64,000 nucleotides of DNA from Rhodotorula mucilaginosa (GCA_034406715.1 CP137864.1:1302001-1366000); one strand, 5' to 3'; shown: positions 10,363 through 23,499, counted from the first letter of the stretch. Translations and numbers: made by a program. Notes: generated by a model from the sequence alone, not told the origin.

Positions 10363-13300
10363 TCAGGCTGACCCGCGTCGTTCCTCCTGGAGGGCCGGCG
10401 ACGACTCTTGGCTGTCGTCCTCGTGCGTCTTGACTTCGAGCTTGAACCCAAGATGAGACAGGACCGCGAGCAAATCGGCCTTCATCTGGGAGTGGGGTTC
10501 AGGTTGCGTCAGTGGAGTTGCAGAACTGGGTCGAGAGGAGGCTCGACTCACGATCGGCTTGCACAGGATGCCCGCAAAGAGGGTGCCGGCTGCATCGTCA
10601 ACGGCGGCGGGCTGCGAGCAGACAGCAACGATCGGAGAGTTGGCGGAAGGATTCACGGTGCTCTTGATCATGCGAGCAGCCTTTTCTCCGTCGACGACTG
10701 CCATCGCGAGGTCTGCAGGGAGCCGGGTCAGCAAACAGCGTCTCGCCAAAAATGCTGGCCGCACGGGAAATGCGCCACTCACCCAAGAAGAGAACGTCGA
10801 ACGGAATTCCTCCCGCGGCCAAGATGGCTTCCGCACCGTTCGGCACCACGACGACCCGACAGCCGAGTCGCTTCAGCATCGTTTCGAGAACTTTGGTCAC
10901 GATCGGATTCCTGCCTGCGACGAGGCAGTCGATCGTCGCGAGGCGGTTCGCGGCAGGGACGGACGACGACATCGGAGACGGCGAAGACGACGTCGAGATG
11001 CCGAAAGGCGCATTGATCGGTGCCGGCGCGTCGGGCGCAGAGGACACCATCGGCATCGCCGGAGAGTCTGCGCCCGGGATCTGGAGCGGAGGAAGCGACT
11101 CGATCCGGGACGGCGGCGAGGACGAATCAAACGTTTCCGTCTGAGCCGATCCGCGCCGGCGGCCGCTCGCATCCTGCCATTCGCTGGGCACGCGAGGTCT
11201 TTCTCCGCCAAGGAGGCTCGTGGGAATCGAACTGCGGCGCAAGCGAGAGGGCAACGAATTGCGGCGTTGGTGACCGGAGTGGCCCATGGACAGGCTGGGC
11301 TGGCGCGTGCGCAGCCGCTCGACACTGGGCGACATTTGACTTCCCGAAAGCTGGCGCGAATGGTTGGAACCGCTGTTGCCGTTGCTAAAGGGAAGCGCCG
11401 AACCACTGGACGACGCCGACGCGGACGAAGGCGAGGTGGGACCGCCGAGATAGCGAGACGACGTCTTGAGCGGAGAGAGTGCGTCCGCACTCGGCGGAAG
11501 GAGCTGCTCGTCTTTCAGCTTGCGGATCATGTCGTCGTTCGCTTGTTTGAGAACCGTGAGATTCCGGAAGTTGAACGTGCCGAAATCGTCGAGCTGGTTC
11601 GTCGCGGGTGCAGTCTCCGACCGGTCGCGAGGAGCGCGAATCGGTTCGACCGTCTCGCTAAAGGGCGTCGGAACAGGCTCCATCTGTCGGATTGCCGGGT
11701 TGTCGGCGAGGGCCGTGTCGCCCGAAGTAGCGACTTCCTCGGCGGCTTCGGCATCTTTCTCCTTGTAGTCGTCCTCTTGACCGGTGGCACCTCGGGGATC
11801 GAAGTAATCCGTCGACTCGGGGTCGTTCACTTGAGGAACAAAGTCGACAGGTTGGAGCAGCAGATTGTCCCAGTCGACGCCGTCCAGGAACGGATGCGCC
11901 TTGACCTCCTCGGCGCCTTTCACGCCGAGTCGTCGAGCCGAGTCAGAGACGAGGAGCCGGTTGATAAAGTCGCGTGCCTCTGTCGAGATCTCGACGACGT
12001 CTTCGTGCCATTCGAGCTTGCGCGACAAGATGTTCTCAAAGACCTTCTCGGGGGTCTCGTCGTGGAAAGGCGGGATGCCGTACAGAAACCTGTCCCGGAT
12101 GATCCATCAGCTTCGTCAACTCGGAAGCGACTCCAGTGGGAAGGGAACTGCTTACTCGTAGGCGATGACGCCCAACGCCCACCAGTCGACTCCGGCGTCC
12201 ATGCCGACGCCGAGAATGCTCTCGGGGGCTAGGTAGTCGGGCGTGCCGACAAAGTGCTGCTGAGGCGTCTCTGCGGCTTCGCCGGGGGGACCGCTCACGC
12301 TAACGTTCCGAGGTGCTGACCCCGAGGTGGAGCCCGGAGTCGTCAATTTGACGGCGTGCGACGAGCCGGGCGCGCTTGAACCGCCGCTGCCTTCGCTCGG
12401 AGTGTCGAGCGAGAAGCTGTCGGTGATGGGCACGTTCCCGAAGTACCCGGTTTGAGATTGATTCACGAGTGCCGGCGTGTGCAGCGGAGACGAGGAGGTC
12501 GAAAACTCGGATCCGTTCCTCGCGAGGCCGGAAGGGCGACGCGCGTCCCGCAGACTCGGGAGCTGGGTCTGCCGGCCGAGGAGACCGATCCGACTCAGAC
12601 CAAAGTCCGTCAGCTTGAGGTGACCTTTCGAGTCGATCAGGAGGTTGTCGGGCTTGAGATCGCGATGGATGATGCCGGCTCCGTGGAGGTGGTTCAGCCC
12701 GACAATCACCTCGGCGATGTACCGCTTCGCCCAGTCTTCCGGGAGGCCGCCGAGGTTCTTGACGAGCGCGGCGCAGTCGCCGCCGGGAAGATATTCCATG
12801 ACGAGGTAGAGGTAGTCCTTGGACTGGAACGTGTAAAAGAGCTTGACGACGAATTCGGAGTCGGTCTGCGTCATGAGGATCATGCGCTCGGCTTTGACGT
12901 TCGTGACCTGGTTCTTGGCGACCATGTCCGACTTCTTGAGGACCTTGATGGCATAGTAGTCGCCGGTCGTGATCTTCTTCGCGAGGTACACGGAGCCGAA
13001 CGCGCCCTTCGAGATCGGCTTGATGACCTTGAAGTCCTTGATCGACGATGCGCGGGTCCGCGACGAGGGTACGACCGCCGGAATCCGCGGCGACATCGGC
13101 ACGAGCCCTGACGGGCTCGACGAAGCGAGGGAAGCTTCGTCTGGTCCGAGCGTCGGCGAGAGGTGGCTGAGCGGTTGGGACAAGCGACGCTTCATCTCGG
13201 CTCCTGGCCGTTGCAGGTCGAGAGCGTCGATTTGTCTCGGGGAATCCTGCGAGGGAACTGGCTGCAGCTGCGGCGAGTCGAACGGAAGCGGAGAGGGACC

Positions 13301-16300
13301 GCGTTCGCGCGACTGTTCCCGGCCGGCGAGCTGCTGCATTGCAGCCATCGCTTCTTGCGCTTTGGCTTCCCACTCTTGCCGTACCTTTTCCGCGTACAGG
13401 ATCGTGTTGCGCAGCCGATTCACGCTGTTGAGCTTGAAGCGGATTTGGTCTTCGGTGTCGCAGACGAGCTGATTCAGCGCGTGTTCCTCGGCAGGCGGGC
13501 GCTGCCACCGCATGACGACCGCGAGGTTGTTCTCGGACTGCATCATGACGCTTGGTCAGCTGCTGCTACACCTGAGCTGAGCTCAAAACACGTACATTCG
13601 GGCTCAGAAGGCGTTGCTCATGTATAGGGACCGCATCCGTGTCGTCGTTGACCGACGGCGTCGAGATCGAGATGGCGATCTGCAGGATGTCCCGGACGTG
13701 ATCGAATACCCTCTGCTGGGCAAGTCGAGTCTGCATCGGCGGGCCGGGACTCGAGTTCGGACTTGAACGGGGTACGAGTGACGTTCTCCTGCCGTCGAGA
13801 TACGTAGGAGGTGTCGCCGCTGGCGAAGTGTTGAGCGGTATCCCGGCGTACTCGATCTTGGTCTCCGATGTCGCCCCGTTCAGACTCGAGGCGAGCTCCT
13901 CGACGGTGGTCAACATCTCACGGAGACGGTCGTTGCAGTCCGAGATGTCGCCCTCGAGGCGATGGACGGCGTTGCAGGTCTCGTTGTGTTTCTCAAAGAA
14001 CCAAGCCGGCGTCGGCCGCTCGCAGATGCGGCAGAGGATGGGGTCGAGCATCAATCGCCCCGGGGCGATCAGCAAGGCAGGGTCCGTGGCGGCGCGCCAA
14101 TGCAGGCCGTCCAGTCCATACCGGGCGAGCGATTGCGAGGCTTCATCCTCGGCGGTTTCTGCGATCGGCGCCGGGCGTACGACCCACATGGTGTGGGAAG
14201 CGCTGCCGGTGAGACCGTCGAGCATGAGCATGCCCTTGCCTTCCATCGCTTCGTACAGATCTTCGGGCGGGTTCTCATCCTGGGACGTCTCCGAGGTCGA
14301 CGCGACGCGCAGTCTGAAGCTGACCTCGACTGTGTGCGAGTCGTCGGCTTCGAGTTGTCGAGTCGCCTCGGCGAAAACGGCAGCATCATCAGGATACAGA
14401 AAGTCGGAGATTGGCATGTCGAGGCATTCATCAGGCTCGACACTGCTCGCCAGAGGGGTAATGTCAGATCGCTCATCTTGGACGCTCGTCTTACCGAGAA
14501 CTGATGACTCACCCGACTAATTCTTGCCATGCTGAACTCAGGTACTGGAAGAGCTGCCCGTTTAGGCTCAGCTCCATCAGTAGCGTCTGCGCGCGGATGG
14601 TGTCGACAGCGCGATGCAAATCTCCGACACGAGCTTGGGCCTCGTGCTCGGCCGGTGCGGAGGACGGTTCTCTCGCATGTCGGAGCGGTGATTTCTCGGA
14701 GCCTTCGGCGCCTTCCCCCAGGTCGATACCCAACGGCGACCATACTGGCGGCTGCTGGTGGCCAGCGGTAGGCGGAGACGAAGGCTGAGAAGAGAGGCTC
14801 ACTCCGCGCGAGCGAGGCTCCGGCGACTCCTCGATCGTCGGTTTCGCGATGAACAGGATGGGTTCCCCGCTGTCGTCGACGCCTTCCTCGAAGGACCAAA
14901 AGCCCTTCTCGGCTTCCCACCATTCGAGGACGCGGCTGAGTCCGGCAATTGCGAGCAGCAGCTGGACGTACCAGCCACGACACGGCAACTCGGGGTTGTC
15001 TGACCACGCGTCGCCGATTTGCTGGACGCGTGAGATGTACTCGGCACAGGTCCCCGGCGTCTTGGTGAGCTTCGAGATCGGCGTGTCGAGCACCTCGGTC
15101 GCGATCGTGATGATTTCTTGCAGCAGGACGATGAACGCCGACTCTGCGAGCTCGGCCGAGTCCGACGTGAGGTGACCGGCACCCGGATAGGCGGGAGACT
15201 GCGATCCGCTCGTGCGGTGGGAACCGCCTGGCGGCATGGGCGAATGAGAGCGAGAGTGCGATGCGGACCGAGACGAAGCATTCGACCCAGGCGGTGAGCG
15301 TCCTGGGTGGTCACTCAAGAAACTAGACTCGCGAGGTGCACTTGTCAAGTGACGTTGTCGCGGCACGATACTCGCACGGCGTGGTGAAGATGCTCGCGCG
15401 AGCGATCGCCTGCGGTCCCCAGAAGGGGACGTGACTGGCCCGCGCGGGGTCTTGGTCCGCGACGGGGCAATGCTCGTACTCGCGCCATCCGAGTCGGTAT
15501 TCGGCAAGTCTTCCGCGCCCACCTCGTCGACGTCGACGACCGCTTCGCTTCCGGAATCGTCAAAGTCGGAGGCCGGGGCAAGGCTCCTCCGGCGGCTCAT
15601 GATCCCCGACTGAGCCTCATCGTGCGGACTAAAGGGGCGCAGCGTTGGCGGGAGCGGTGTGTGGACATCGCGGTGCATCTCTGTCTCGACGTAAGCAGTG
15701 ATGTCGGTGATGATGCGTCGCAGCTCCTTGTCGCAGTTCTCCTTGGCGCTTGCCAAGCGCTGCCGAATCTGCTGTTTGACCGTCTGCATCGAGAACGACG
15801 ACACCTTGCCCTCTTTCGAGACCTTCGGCCGGACAGGCGCCGGCGTCGTCGCCGACTTGCGTTCCCGGATCGGGAAGTGCGAAGCAGTCGGGATCAGCCC
15901 GGGCGTCCGCACCCACATCGGCGAGTGTCCGGGCGTCATTCTCGGGTCGTCGGCTGGCGACGGCATGGCGGCAGGGACAGGGATGGGGAGCGAGGTCTGC
16001 CCTTGAGGACCAAGGTCGGCGAGAGGCGGAATATGAGGATCGCTTTCCGCCGCCGCCGAAGCCGCTGGTCGCTTGGGGGAGGGGGATCGGTGCCGCGGCG
16101 AAAGCTGATTCAGTTCCGGACCGAGATTGAGCGAGAGATGTGGATTCCGGCGAGCCCGGGATGCCGCGCTGGCCTCGCCTTCCTCTGCGCCAGGCGCGGC
16201 GGCTCCGGTTGGCGATGTCTTGCGCCGATGCGAGTCGACGCGAGCGGATGGCGCGAGCGGTCCAGCAGGTACAGCGCCGGCTTGGTACGTCGTGAGGCTG

Positions 16301-19300
16301 CCGGTGACGGGAGCGCTGGATCGAGGAAGTTCCGTGGCGGACGCAACGTTGCGCAAGCTGGGACTGCCCGGAGTGATTGGGCGTAAGAACTGCGACGACG
16401 TGCTAGAAGGCATGGCCTCGAGAGTCGGCATCCTAGCCAAACGCGGCTGCTCCGTCGATGTCCGCCGTGGCCTGGCTTCGCGCTCGTCTGCCGCACCGGC
16501 AAAGCTTGTGCGGACTGCGCTCCACCACGCGTCGATCTTGTTCCCGAGCTTGGTGAAATTCCGCTTCCGCTTCGCTCCCGGGGAGCCGTAGTTCGACATT
16601 GAGCTGCCGCCGGTCGAAGTGACGGATTGGAGCGGGGCGAACTCGTAGGATTCAGCCAGCGACATCGGGGTAGGGGTGGGGAATGGCTGGAAATTGTCGC
16701 CGTCCCCGCCACCCATCCCTTCGCTCACTGCGGCGAGCGGGAAGTAATCGTGGCGCATGGGCAAGTTCGGGGTCAGGAAGCCCTGGCTGATGAAGGAAGT
16801 TTGCGGCGCTGAAGTCGATTCGAACGGATTAAAGTCCGTCGCTGTTCAAAAAGAAGTCAGGGAAAAGAACGACAGTCAGCAGATATCGACCTATGCATGC
16901 AAGCGAGACGTACTTGTCGCTTTCGCTTTGCCTTTTTGCGCGGCGGCGAGCGCGGGCTCTGCCGGCTGGAAAGTGTCCGACCGTCGCGGAGGACTGGGCG
17001 TTCCCGGCTTCTTCTCCCTGGAACTCTTCTTGCCCTTGCCCTCGCCTTCTGTCGACTGACCGTCCTCGTCGCTCGCGACCTTTTCCCGTTCCGGAGACGT
17101 GTCCCCTTCTTGGTCCGCCCGCAACTTGGCTTCTTTGAGTTTGCGGTACTCGTCGAGCCAGTCGACCCACTCGATCTCGCGCGTCTCCGGATGCGCCGCG
17201 GTATCTCGATCGCCAGCCTCGACGCCGTCGCCTTCCCCGCTAGCGGGAACGAAAGTGCTTCCGGCGCCGACGGTACCTGCTTCCAGCGTGGAAACAGCAG
17301 GACCCGAACCTTTCCATTTTCGCATCTTGGCGTTGCGAGTCGACATGATGATTTGAGCGTACTCGTCGGTACCGTCTCCGGGAGCGCCGAGTCCGGTTGT
17401 CGGCGCGAGGGACATGCGGTGCGCCGCGAGTCGATGACCCAGCTCGAACGGCCCGGCATCGCCAAAGCCGCCCGAGATCGATCCGGAAGCTTGATGCGCA
17501 CGACGTGCCAACGGCGACGAGGTCGAAATCGAGACGCTCAATCCGGCCGGCGCAGAGGCATCGCTGATAAAGCTCGAGCTGAAAGTCGGCGGCGGGGAGG
17601 GCTTGTCTGGGAGGGCGAAGCCGGAACTTCCGGACGGCACGGCGATGCTGCGGGACCGGTCTCGAGTGTGAGTCGGTCCCGAAAGTGGCGGCGTGTTGAG
17701 TGAGGTCGGGAAGAGAGGCGCAAAGGCTGAACCGGCCGAGCTCGAAGTCGGTTGTGGGGGCGGAGTCACGCTGAGCGTCGCTAGTTGCTCCCGACTGCTG
17801 TGTCTCGACGGTTGCCGCGATGGCGGTCGAGATGCAGCCGGAGATGGCGAGGATCGACTCGAAGGCGGAGACGCAGGCGAAGGCGCCCTTGTCGCGACCG
17901 GGGTCTTGGGCAAGCGCGCATCGAGGACTCCGGCGCCAAACTTGCTGAAACCGTGCGGTTCGGGCATACTCATGGGTTCGCCGTTGTTGTAAGCAGCGCT
18001 CTGTTGTCTGAACTCGAGCGCGGTGCGGACGGATTCGGGAACTTTTTGGAGCTTGATCGATTCGTGCGGAGGCGGCGCCGCCGGGAACGGTTGTGGGATC
18101 GAGACACCGGCATGCATCGGCGCGACTGAAGCCCGCAGAGAGCGAGCGTTCGTCGGGGAACCGGGCTGGAACCCGCGAGGGTATGACAACGAGGACCGGC
18201 GCGAAGCCGACGTGGGCGAGATGCTGAGAGACGAGGAGGGCGACGGCGGCGATACGGCGATGGGATCCAAGCTGGCGGAGCTGCTCCGAGAAGGAGACGA
18301 GCCTGCACTGCGAGCTTCGGGCGCCGTCCCGGTCCAGCCGGCAAAGTCGCGAGAACGCCGCTTGGACGGTGACGCCTCGTCGGCCGAGGCGTTCAGGACC
18401 ATCGACAGGCCACTCGCGCGCGCGCTCGGTACACGCACGCGTGCTGCCCGCGCCGTCCTGCTCCCATCCTGTTCTGGGCTCATCTCGCGTGGAGGTCCGG
18501 CCGAGGGACGCGGTCGGGCACGGGCCGAAGCGCGCGGCGTGATGTTTGCCTCGCTCGACGAACTGCTCGTGTCCGGTAAATCGATCTGACCCGGCGGTGG
18601 CGAGAACTCCATTTCTGTGGGTGTGAGAACGTCTGGTCAGGCGGCGCCACGGTTTGATGCGAGGTAAACGGATCGAGCTCACCTCCAAACGGCTCAGGCG
18701 CCTGCGTTGCAGACTGAGCGATCTGAGCCTTGTCTGTCCAACCTGCGACGCCGTCCTCGTCTTCCTCCTCAATGTCCGAGTCGCCGTCGTCGCCCCCGTG
18801 GCGCTCTTCGACGGGACCAGACGCCTGCGCCAGAGGGGACGGGAAGAGCGGCGTCGTGCTGAGCCTGACGGACGACGTCGGGATGGTCGCACTGATCGGG
18901 ATTGGGAACGACGACGAAGGCGGACTCGAGACGACCGTGGGTGAAGTCCCGGCAGAACCAGCCGAGACGGGTCCTCCTGCCCCACCTGACGAGAGGAGGT
19001 CCTGCGTCGAGAGCGGCGAAGGACCGCCATACCTGCGCGTGGCGCCGAGTCCGCTCGGTGCCGCCGCTGAAGGCGGACTCGAGACGGGGGTCTGTTTCGG
19101 ATTCGGCGAGGTGAGCGTCTCCTTGGCCTCGCCGAGGCTGTTGCCGTTGTTGCTGCCGCCGTCGGTACTCATGCACTCGGATCCGCTCTCCTCGTACGAG
19201 GTGGGGTCGGTCGTCCCCGACACGCTCGAAGAGACCGAGTCTTGACGACGGCGGTGGCTCTGAGCCGAACTGGCGGAACTGAGAGGCGACGACGAGAGAG

Positions 19301-19632
19301 TTCCGCTCGACGATTGCACGTTGGTCAAGAGGCGAACCGACGGCGACGGCGGCGCCGCTGCTGCGGCCGACCTGTACGGACGGTACGCCGACGGCGGCGG
19401 CGAGAGTCCCGTCGACGATGAGACCTTGCGAACTGCTTGCGTCGGCGAAGCCTGGCTGCTCAGACTCGAAGTACTCGCGATCGAACCGCTTCTCGAGCGG
19501 GACGACGACGGCCGAACGGCTGGCGGCGACTCGCTCGACTCCTGCGGGCAAGCGCGCGTGCGTGCGTTCACACACGTGATTAGTCGGTTTTCCTGTGCTC
19601 GCCCTGCGCTCGTCACTCACGCGGTTGGACAT
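10363..19632 (-). CDS. RIM15: RIM15-type AGC protein kinase with PAS-like, zinc-finger and receiver domains
   Basis: Greatwall-related kinase that in yeast drives quiescence and stress entry and inhibits PP2A through endosulfines. About ten exons join in frame to roughly 2,850-2,900 residues, much longer than the 1,770 of S. cerevisiae Rim15. The first half is low-complexity Ser/Pro. Near 14400 comes a PAS-like stretch (MPISDFLYPDD). Next is the Rim15/Cek1-type zinc finger with C-x2-C and H-x3-C (CRICERPTPAWFFEKHNETC). The kinase domain follows with ISKGAFGSVYLAKK, HRDLKPDN, TDFGLSR, a long insert, GTPDYLAPES and DWWALGV. The C-terminal receiver domain has FLDLAMAVVDG, retaining a candidate phosphoacceptor Asp, and CKPI. 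The four-codon first exon (MSNR, 19632-19621) has a GTGAGT donor. A downstream methionine (MEFSPPP, about 18612) is an alternative start. Confidence 0.9.
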
Positions 19633-20823
19633 GCGCGCGCTCTCTCTCGCGAGAGGGCAACGTCGTGTGGGGAGCGTGGCCGAGCCGTCCGAGTCGAGTA
19701 AGCACTGCGCGCGCCCTGCCAGGCAGACTGTAGCTGTAGATACGTGCTATATGTACGGACGGTACGGCAGCAGGCGTGTAGAGCGGTGCGGACTCTCTCT
19801 CTTCCTCGCTCGCTTCGCTACCTCATCGACTTGAGTGTGACACGAATCGAAAATTTTCTTCTCTTTCCTCGACTCCCTTTATACAGCGCTGATACCTGCC
19901 GCAAAATTGTACAGCCCCTACTGAACAAGCCCGGCGAGATTACCCAAAAATGCCAAAAGAACCTTGTCTCGACCTTTTTTTTTCGCGTCTCCGCAGCACC
20001 GCGCTAGATGTCGACGTCCTCGGACCGCATGCTCAGACTTTGGAGGAGTCTTACATATATGGTAGTAGACAGACCGATGTGCGTGCCGAGGACCGCCCGA
20101 GGCTGCTCCGAAGTTGTAGCGACCTCTTCCTCCGTTTGGCCTCCTATATACGCCGTTGCAACTCGCGAGGGTGCCATCTCTGCGCGACAGGCCTTGAATG
20201 CGCCTCACTTCGCTCTAGAGAAACGGAGACAGCAGACTCGACCATAACGCCGAAGTATCCGCCAGCTGCTCATCCCGCGCGCTATTCGTGCATGCGTGTC
20301 CGGTGGCAAATGTCGCTTGGACCCTTGATCACGGCCAATTCTACTGAGCGTGCATGCATGTGAACGATCAGCTGCGAGTATGCATACACATGAACCACTG
20401 CTCGGTAAGAATGCGGAGACGGGCAGGCACAAGGGCGGTTCTAAACACGACTCACGAGATCACTTGATCTTAAGCACGCAAAAGTGCTCCAAATCCGGCA
20501 GCGAGTGCGCCATCCCCACTTTGCTGCAGGCCGGGGCACGCGCATGTCGGGTTATCGCATCACGTCGAACAAGCTGTGCAGACTGGAACCCTACAGTATG
20601 CACACTAAGACCGGGGGCGGGAATGGAATTGATTTGCAAGCCAACATCGAACACCAAATCAAATAGGTTACGGATCAAGGATGAAGAATGGGAACATGGT
20701 CGAGTAGAGATACACATACATACTCCTGATACTTGCCCGCTGGGGTCTATGAAATAGCACTACACGCACATGGAGCGGGGAGGGGGAGGGGAAGAGATAA
20801 GTTAAGGTCTCTGTGTGGCGGTT
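19633..20823. promoter_or_regulatory. Long intergenic: RIM15 upstream region
   Basis: This 1.19-kb stretch lies upstream of RIM15 and downstream of the next minus-strand gene. Only short scattered ORFs occur. It is less G/C-rich than the coding DNA and has a poly-T run near 19975-19983. I could not identify an RNA gene or a known element. It is the largest gap besides the CPA2 upstream region, so RIM15 may have a long 5' UTR or a complex promoter. Confidence 0.45.
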
Positions 20824-22842
20824 CTAGGCCCACTTGCTGCTGCTGCCGCCGGAACCAGTAGATTTCGCCGGAGCAGTAGCCGTCTTTGGCGAGTCGGCTG
20901 ACGCTTTGGTGCCACCGCCCCCGCCGCCGCCGCCGCGGGACGCCTTCTTTTTCGATTTGCGCGAGCTCGACGACCCTTTGCTCGACGCGGTCGGTGACGC
21001 CACAGCTGCCGCAGAAGGCGTCGCAGAGGTAGTAGTCGTAGGAGGAGGCGGACCTCCAGCGGCTCCTTTGCGTGCTGCGGCTGGAGACGACGGCGTCAAC
21101 CCGCTCAGGCGAGAAAAGGCAGCCGGAGTCGGTCCCCCGCTCCCGGCAGCTGCTCGATCTCGCCACGAACGCTCCGTCACTGACGGCGGGGTTGACGAGT
21201 TCCGAGCGAGGTGAGGTGGCGTGTCGGGCGGCGCGGAACCACCACCACCGATGGCGGCACGCGCGGCGGAAGCGAACAACCGTCCGTTCGGTTTCAGCGT
21301 TGCGGGCGGCGGCGGTGGCCGCGCCGCTGCTACTGCTGCTGGTGATGACGGTGGGAGTTTCGCATTCGTCCGTGCCGGCGGACTGCGATGCGGATGCGCG
21401 CTGCGGGCCGCGTGGCGCTTCGAGCCGAGGTTGGGCAGCGCCGGAGTCGAGGAAGATCCCGTGGTCGTGGTCGTCGTCGTCGTCGTCGCAGACAGACTGC
21501 TCAAGGAGGTCGCGCTGGCAGAGTCGACGCTCGGCGTGTACGTCGAGGAGGACGTGGTGTCGATGCCCCAGTCGTCCAAAGTCGGCAACTCTTCATCGTC
21601 GTCGTCCGCCCAGTTGAGGTGACTGCTCGAGATCGAAGGCGCGTCCGACCCGGCCGAGGAAGACACCGAGCTACGGCGACTGCTCACGCTCTCGCCGTCG
21701 TTGTCCTCGTCTTCTCGTTCCTCCTCTTCTTCGGCAGGGGCGTTCTCCTTCTTTTGTGTGATCGGTGAAGCTTGAGCACGCGCAGCAAACACGGCGGGAG
21801 CTCTCGGCGTCGGCGTCTTGGAGAGGTCGTCGCCGCCGCTTTCCTCGGCCATGACTTTCTGCATCTGCATAGGAGACCCCTTGGCGTCCCGAAGTTCCTC
21901 CTTGATTGGAGTCTGTGGGTGGTGTGCGGGAGCGGCGAGGCCGCCGGACAGATCCCGGTCGTCCTGCTGCTGCTCTTCTTTCCGTTGATCCGCAACCGAG
22001 GCATGCTCGTCGGGCTCGTCGTCACCCGCGACCGCCCATTTCGACTTGCCGCCGAGGACCTTCTTCGGGGTCCGCGCTCCGTTCGTACTTGATGGTACCG
22101 CGCCGGGCGAGGATGCGGCGGAGGGAGACGAGCCGGCAGCCATCATGGCCACGCCGCGGAGGGACGACGGTGACTTCGATAGCCAACTCGATGGCGAGCG
22201 CGGCGACGTTGCCGCGCGGAGCGGAGGCGAGGTCGGGGGCTTCGCTCGCGATGGAGATGCGCCAAGATGGCTCGGAGGCGAGACGGAAGCGGTCCGCATT
22301 TGCGAGATCATCGATTCGAGTTGTCCGAGGGCGGGCGAGTTAGGCTGAGATGTGCGACTCGACGACGGTGGCGGGGACGACATGTTGATGGCGCCAGGGT
22401 GGACAGGGTGGACGTTGCGCGGAGAGGAGGCGGACCCGGACTGGGAGTTGAAACTCTGTTTGGCGGGGGAGCGAGCAGCCGGTGACGACGACGATGAGGA
22501 CGAGGCAAGGGGAGGCGAACTCGCCCACCGAGAGCTGTTGGTGCTCCTCCCGACCGGTATCGGCTGCGCTTTCTGGAGAACGTCCTCCGGCAGTGGGGCG
22601 ATATGCGATGGGCCGCCGCCGCCGCCATGCGCGCTGCGAGGGAAATGACCGCCCTTGCGCGGTGACCGAGACGCCCGCGACGGAGAGCCGACGAACGAGG
22701 GAGGGGACCCGACCGGTGGAGAGGCGGCGGCACCCAAAGGGGAGCCCTTGGATGCGGACGACTGGGCCGGGACGGGCACCGGTACCGTTACGGCGGGCGA
22801 GAGGCGCGAGAGGAGCGAGGGAGGGTTGTCGGCCGAGGGCAT
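20824..22842 (-). CDS. Unknown, intrinsically disordered protein with W-A-D/SKWA motifs
   Basis: Not recognised. A single long exon encodes 672 residues, mostly Ser, Pro, Ala, Gly and Thr, with many SP dipeptides. Short tryptophan motifs recur: SRWASSPP, GKSKWAVAGDDEPDE, LNWADDDDEELPTLDDWG, and the C-terminal SSKWA. A basic KSKKKASRGGGGGGGG patch sits near the end. Repeated W-A-acidic elements suggest a binding peptide in an RNA- or translation-linked protein, but that is only inference. ATG at 22842 (MPSADNPP, CGAC context) is taken as the start; the frame upstream has no ATG, and TTGCAG at 22915-22920 looks like the acceptor of a 5'-UTR intron. Confidence 0.7.
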   Translation of the reverse strand: MPSADNPPSLLSRLSPAVTVPVPVPAQSSASKGSPLGAAASPPVGSPPSFVGSPSRASRSPRKGGHFPRSAHGGGGGPSHIAPLPEDVLQKAQPIPVGRSTNSSRWASSPPLASSSSSSSPAARSPAKQSFNSQSGSASSPRNVHPVHPGAINMSSPPPSSSRTSQPNSPALGQLESMISQMRTASVSPPSHLGASPSRAKPPTSPPLRAATSPRSPSSWLSKSPSSLRGVAMMAAGSSPSAASSPGAVPSSTNGARTPKKVLGGKSKWAVAGDDEPDEHASVADQRKEEQQQDDRDLSGGLAAPAHHPQTPIKEELRDAKGSPMQMQKVMAEESGGDDLSKTPTPRAPAVFAARAQASPITQKKENAPAEEEEEREDEDNDGESVSSRRSSVSSSAGSDAPSISSSHLNWADDDDEELPTLDDWGIDTTSSSTYTPSVDSASATSLSSLSATTTTTTTTTGSSSTPALPNLGSKRHAARSAHPHRSPPARTNAKLPPSSPAAVAAARPPPPPATLKPNGRLFASAARAAIGGGGSAPPDTPPHLARNSSTPPSVTERSWRDRAAAGSGGPTPAAFSRLSGLTPSSPAAARKGAAGGPPPPTTTTSATPSAAAVASPTASSKGSSSSRKSKKKASRGGGGGGGGTKASADSPKTATAPAKSTGSGGSSSKWA

Positions 22843-23499
22843 GTCGAGCTGGGTGACTCGGTGAGGTTGCGACGAGTTTGATGATGGGACGACGCGCGGT
22901 CTCGATAAATGAATCTGCAATTAGGGTAAAAAGAAAAGAGGCAGGTCGAGCGGGACATGGAGAGGCGAGATGCGGTTCGGTCAGCTTTCCTGATCGACTT
23001 GACCGGCGCAGACAATCAAGAGCTTTACCTAGTGCAACAGGTCTGGACGGGCTCCGACCGTGTTCGGTGTCGCTATAGGTGATGATCTGGATGCTGCGGT
23101 GGGGCAGGAAACCGCGAGGGTCGAAAAAGTGTTCGAGATCAGCGAGCGCGCGATGCTAGCGGGTAGTGGATGAAACGTACCGATAGTTCACAAGTGACTG
23201 TCCGGATAGCCTGTACTGTCTCCAGCAGTGCCTCGAAGCGAGTATGGCGGTGTCCGTAATCGGCAAGAGGGGAGGAAGCGGCGGTACACAGATTTCGACT
23301 CGAGTAGCCGGCTGTCGGTGGGTTCACATGCGTTGCTGATTTAGTCTGGAATAGAGCTTCGTACAGCTAATCAGCTTGACTGGAGAGCGGGGAGAGCGAG
23401 AGGTCGAGGTGCGAGAGCAGCTCTCCCTCGACTCACTCCGGTTCGATCTCTCTCCACATCTCTACGCACGTCCAGTCACCACGCACAGGTCCCGACAAG
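22843..23499. promoter_or_regulatory. Divergent intergenic region between the disordered-protein gene and SMX2
   Basis: A 657-bp divergent promoter region. A likely 5'-UTR intron acceptor for the minus-strand gene is at about 22915. No other feature was found. A GTGATGA resembling a C box near 23080 lacks partner D-box and terminal pairing. Confidence 0.45.

Noticed and set aside
10559-12232. 557-codon plus-strand open frame opposite RIM15
   Set aside because: Arg/Gly-rich shadow of the kinase coding strand with no recognisable motif.
23075-23180. Possible C/D snoRNA (GTGATGA near 23080)
   Set aside because: No CTGA box at a proper distance and no terminal stem.
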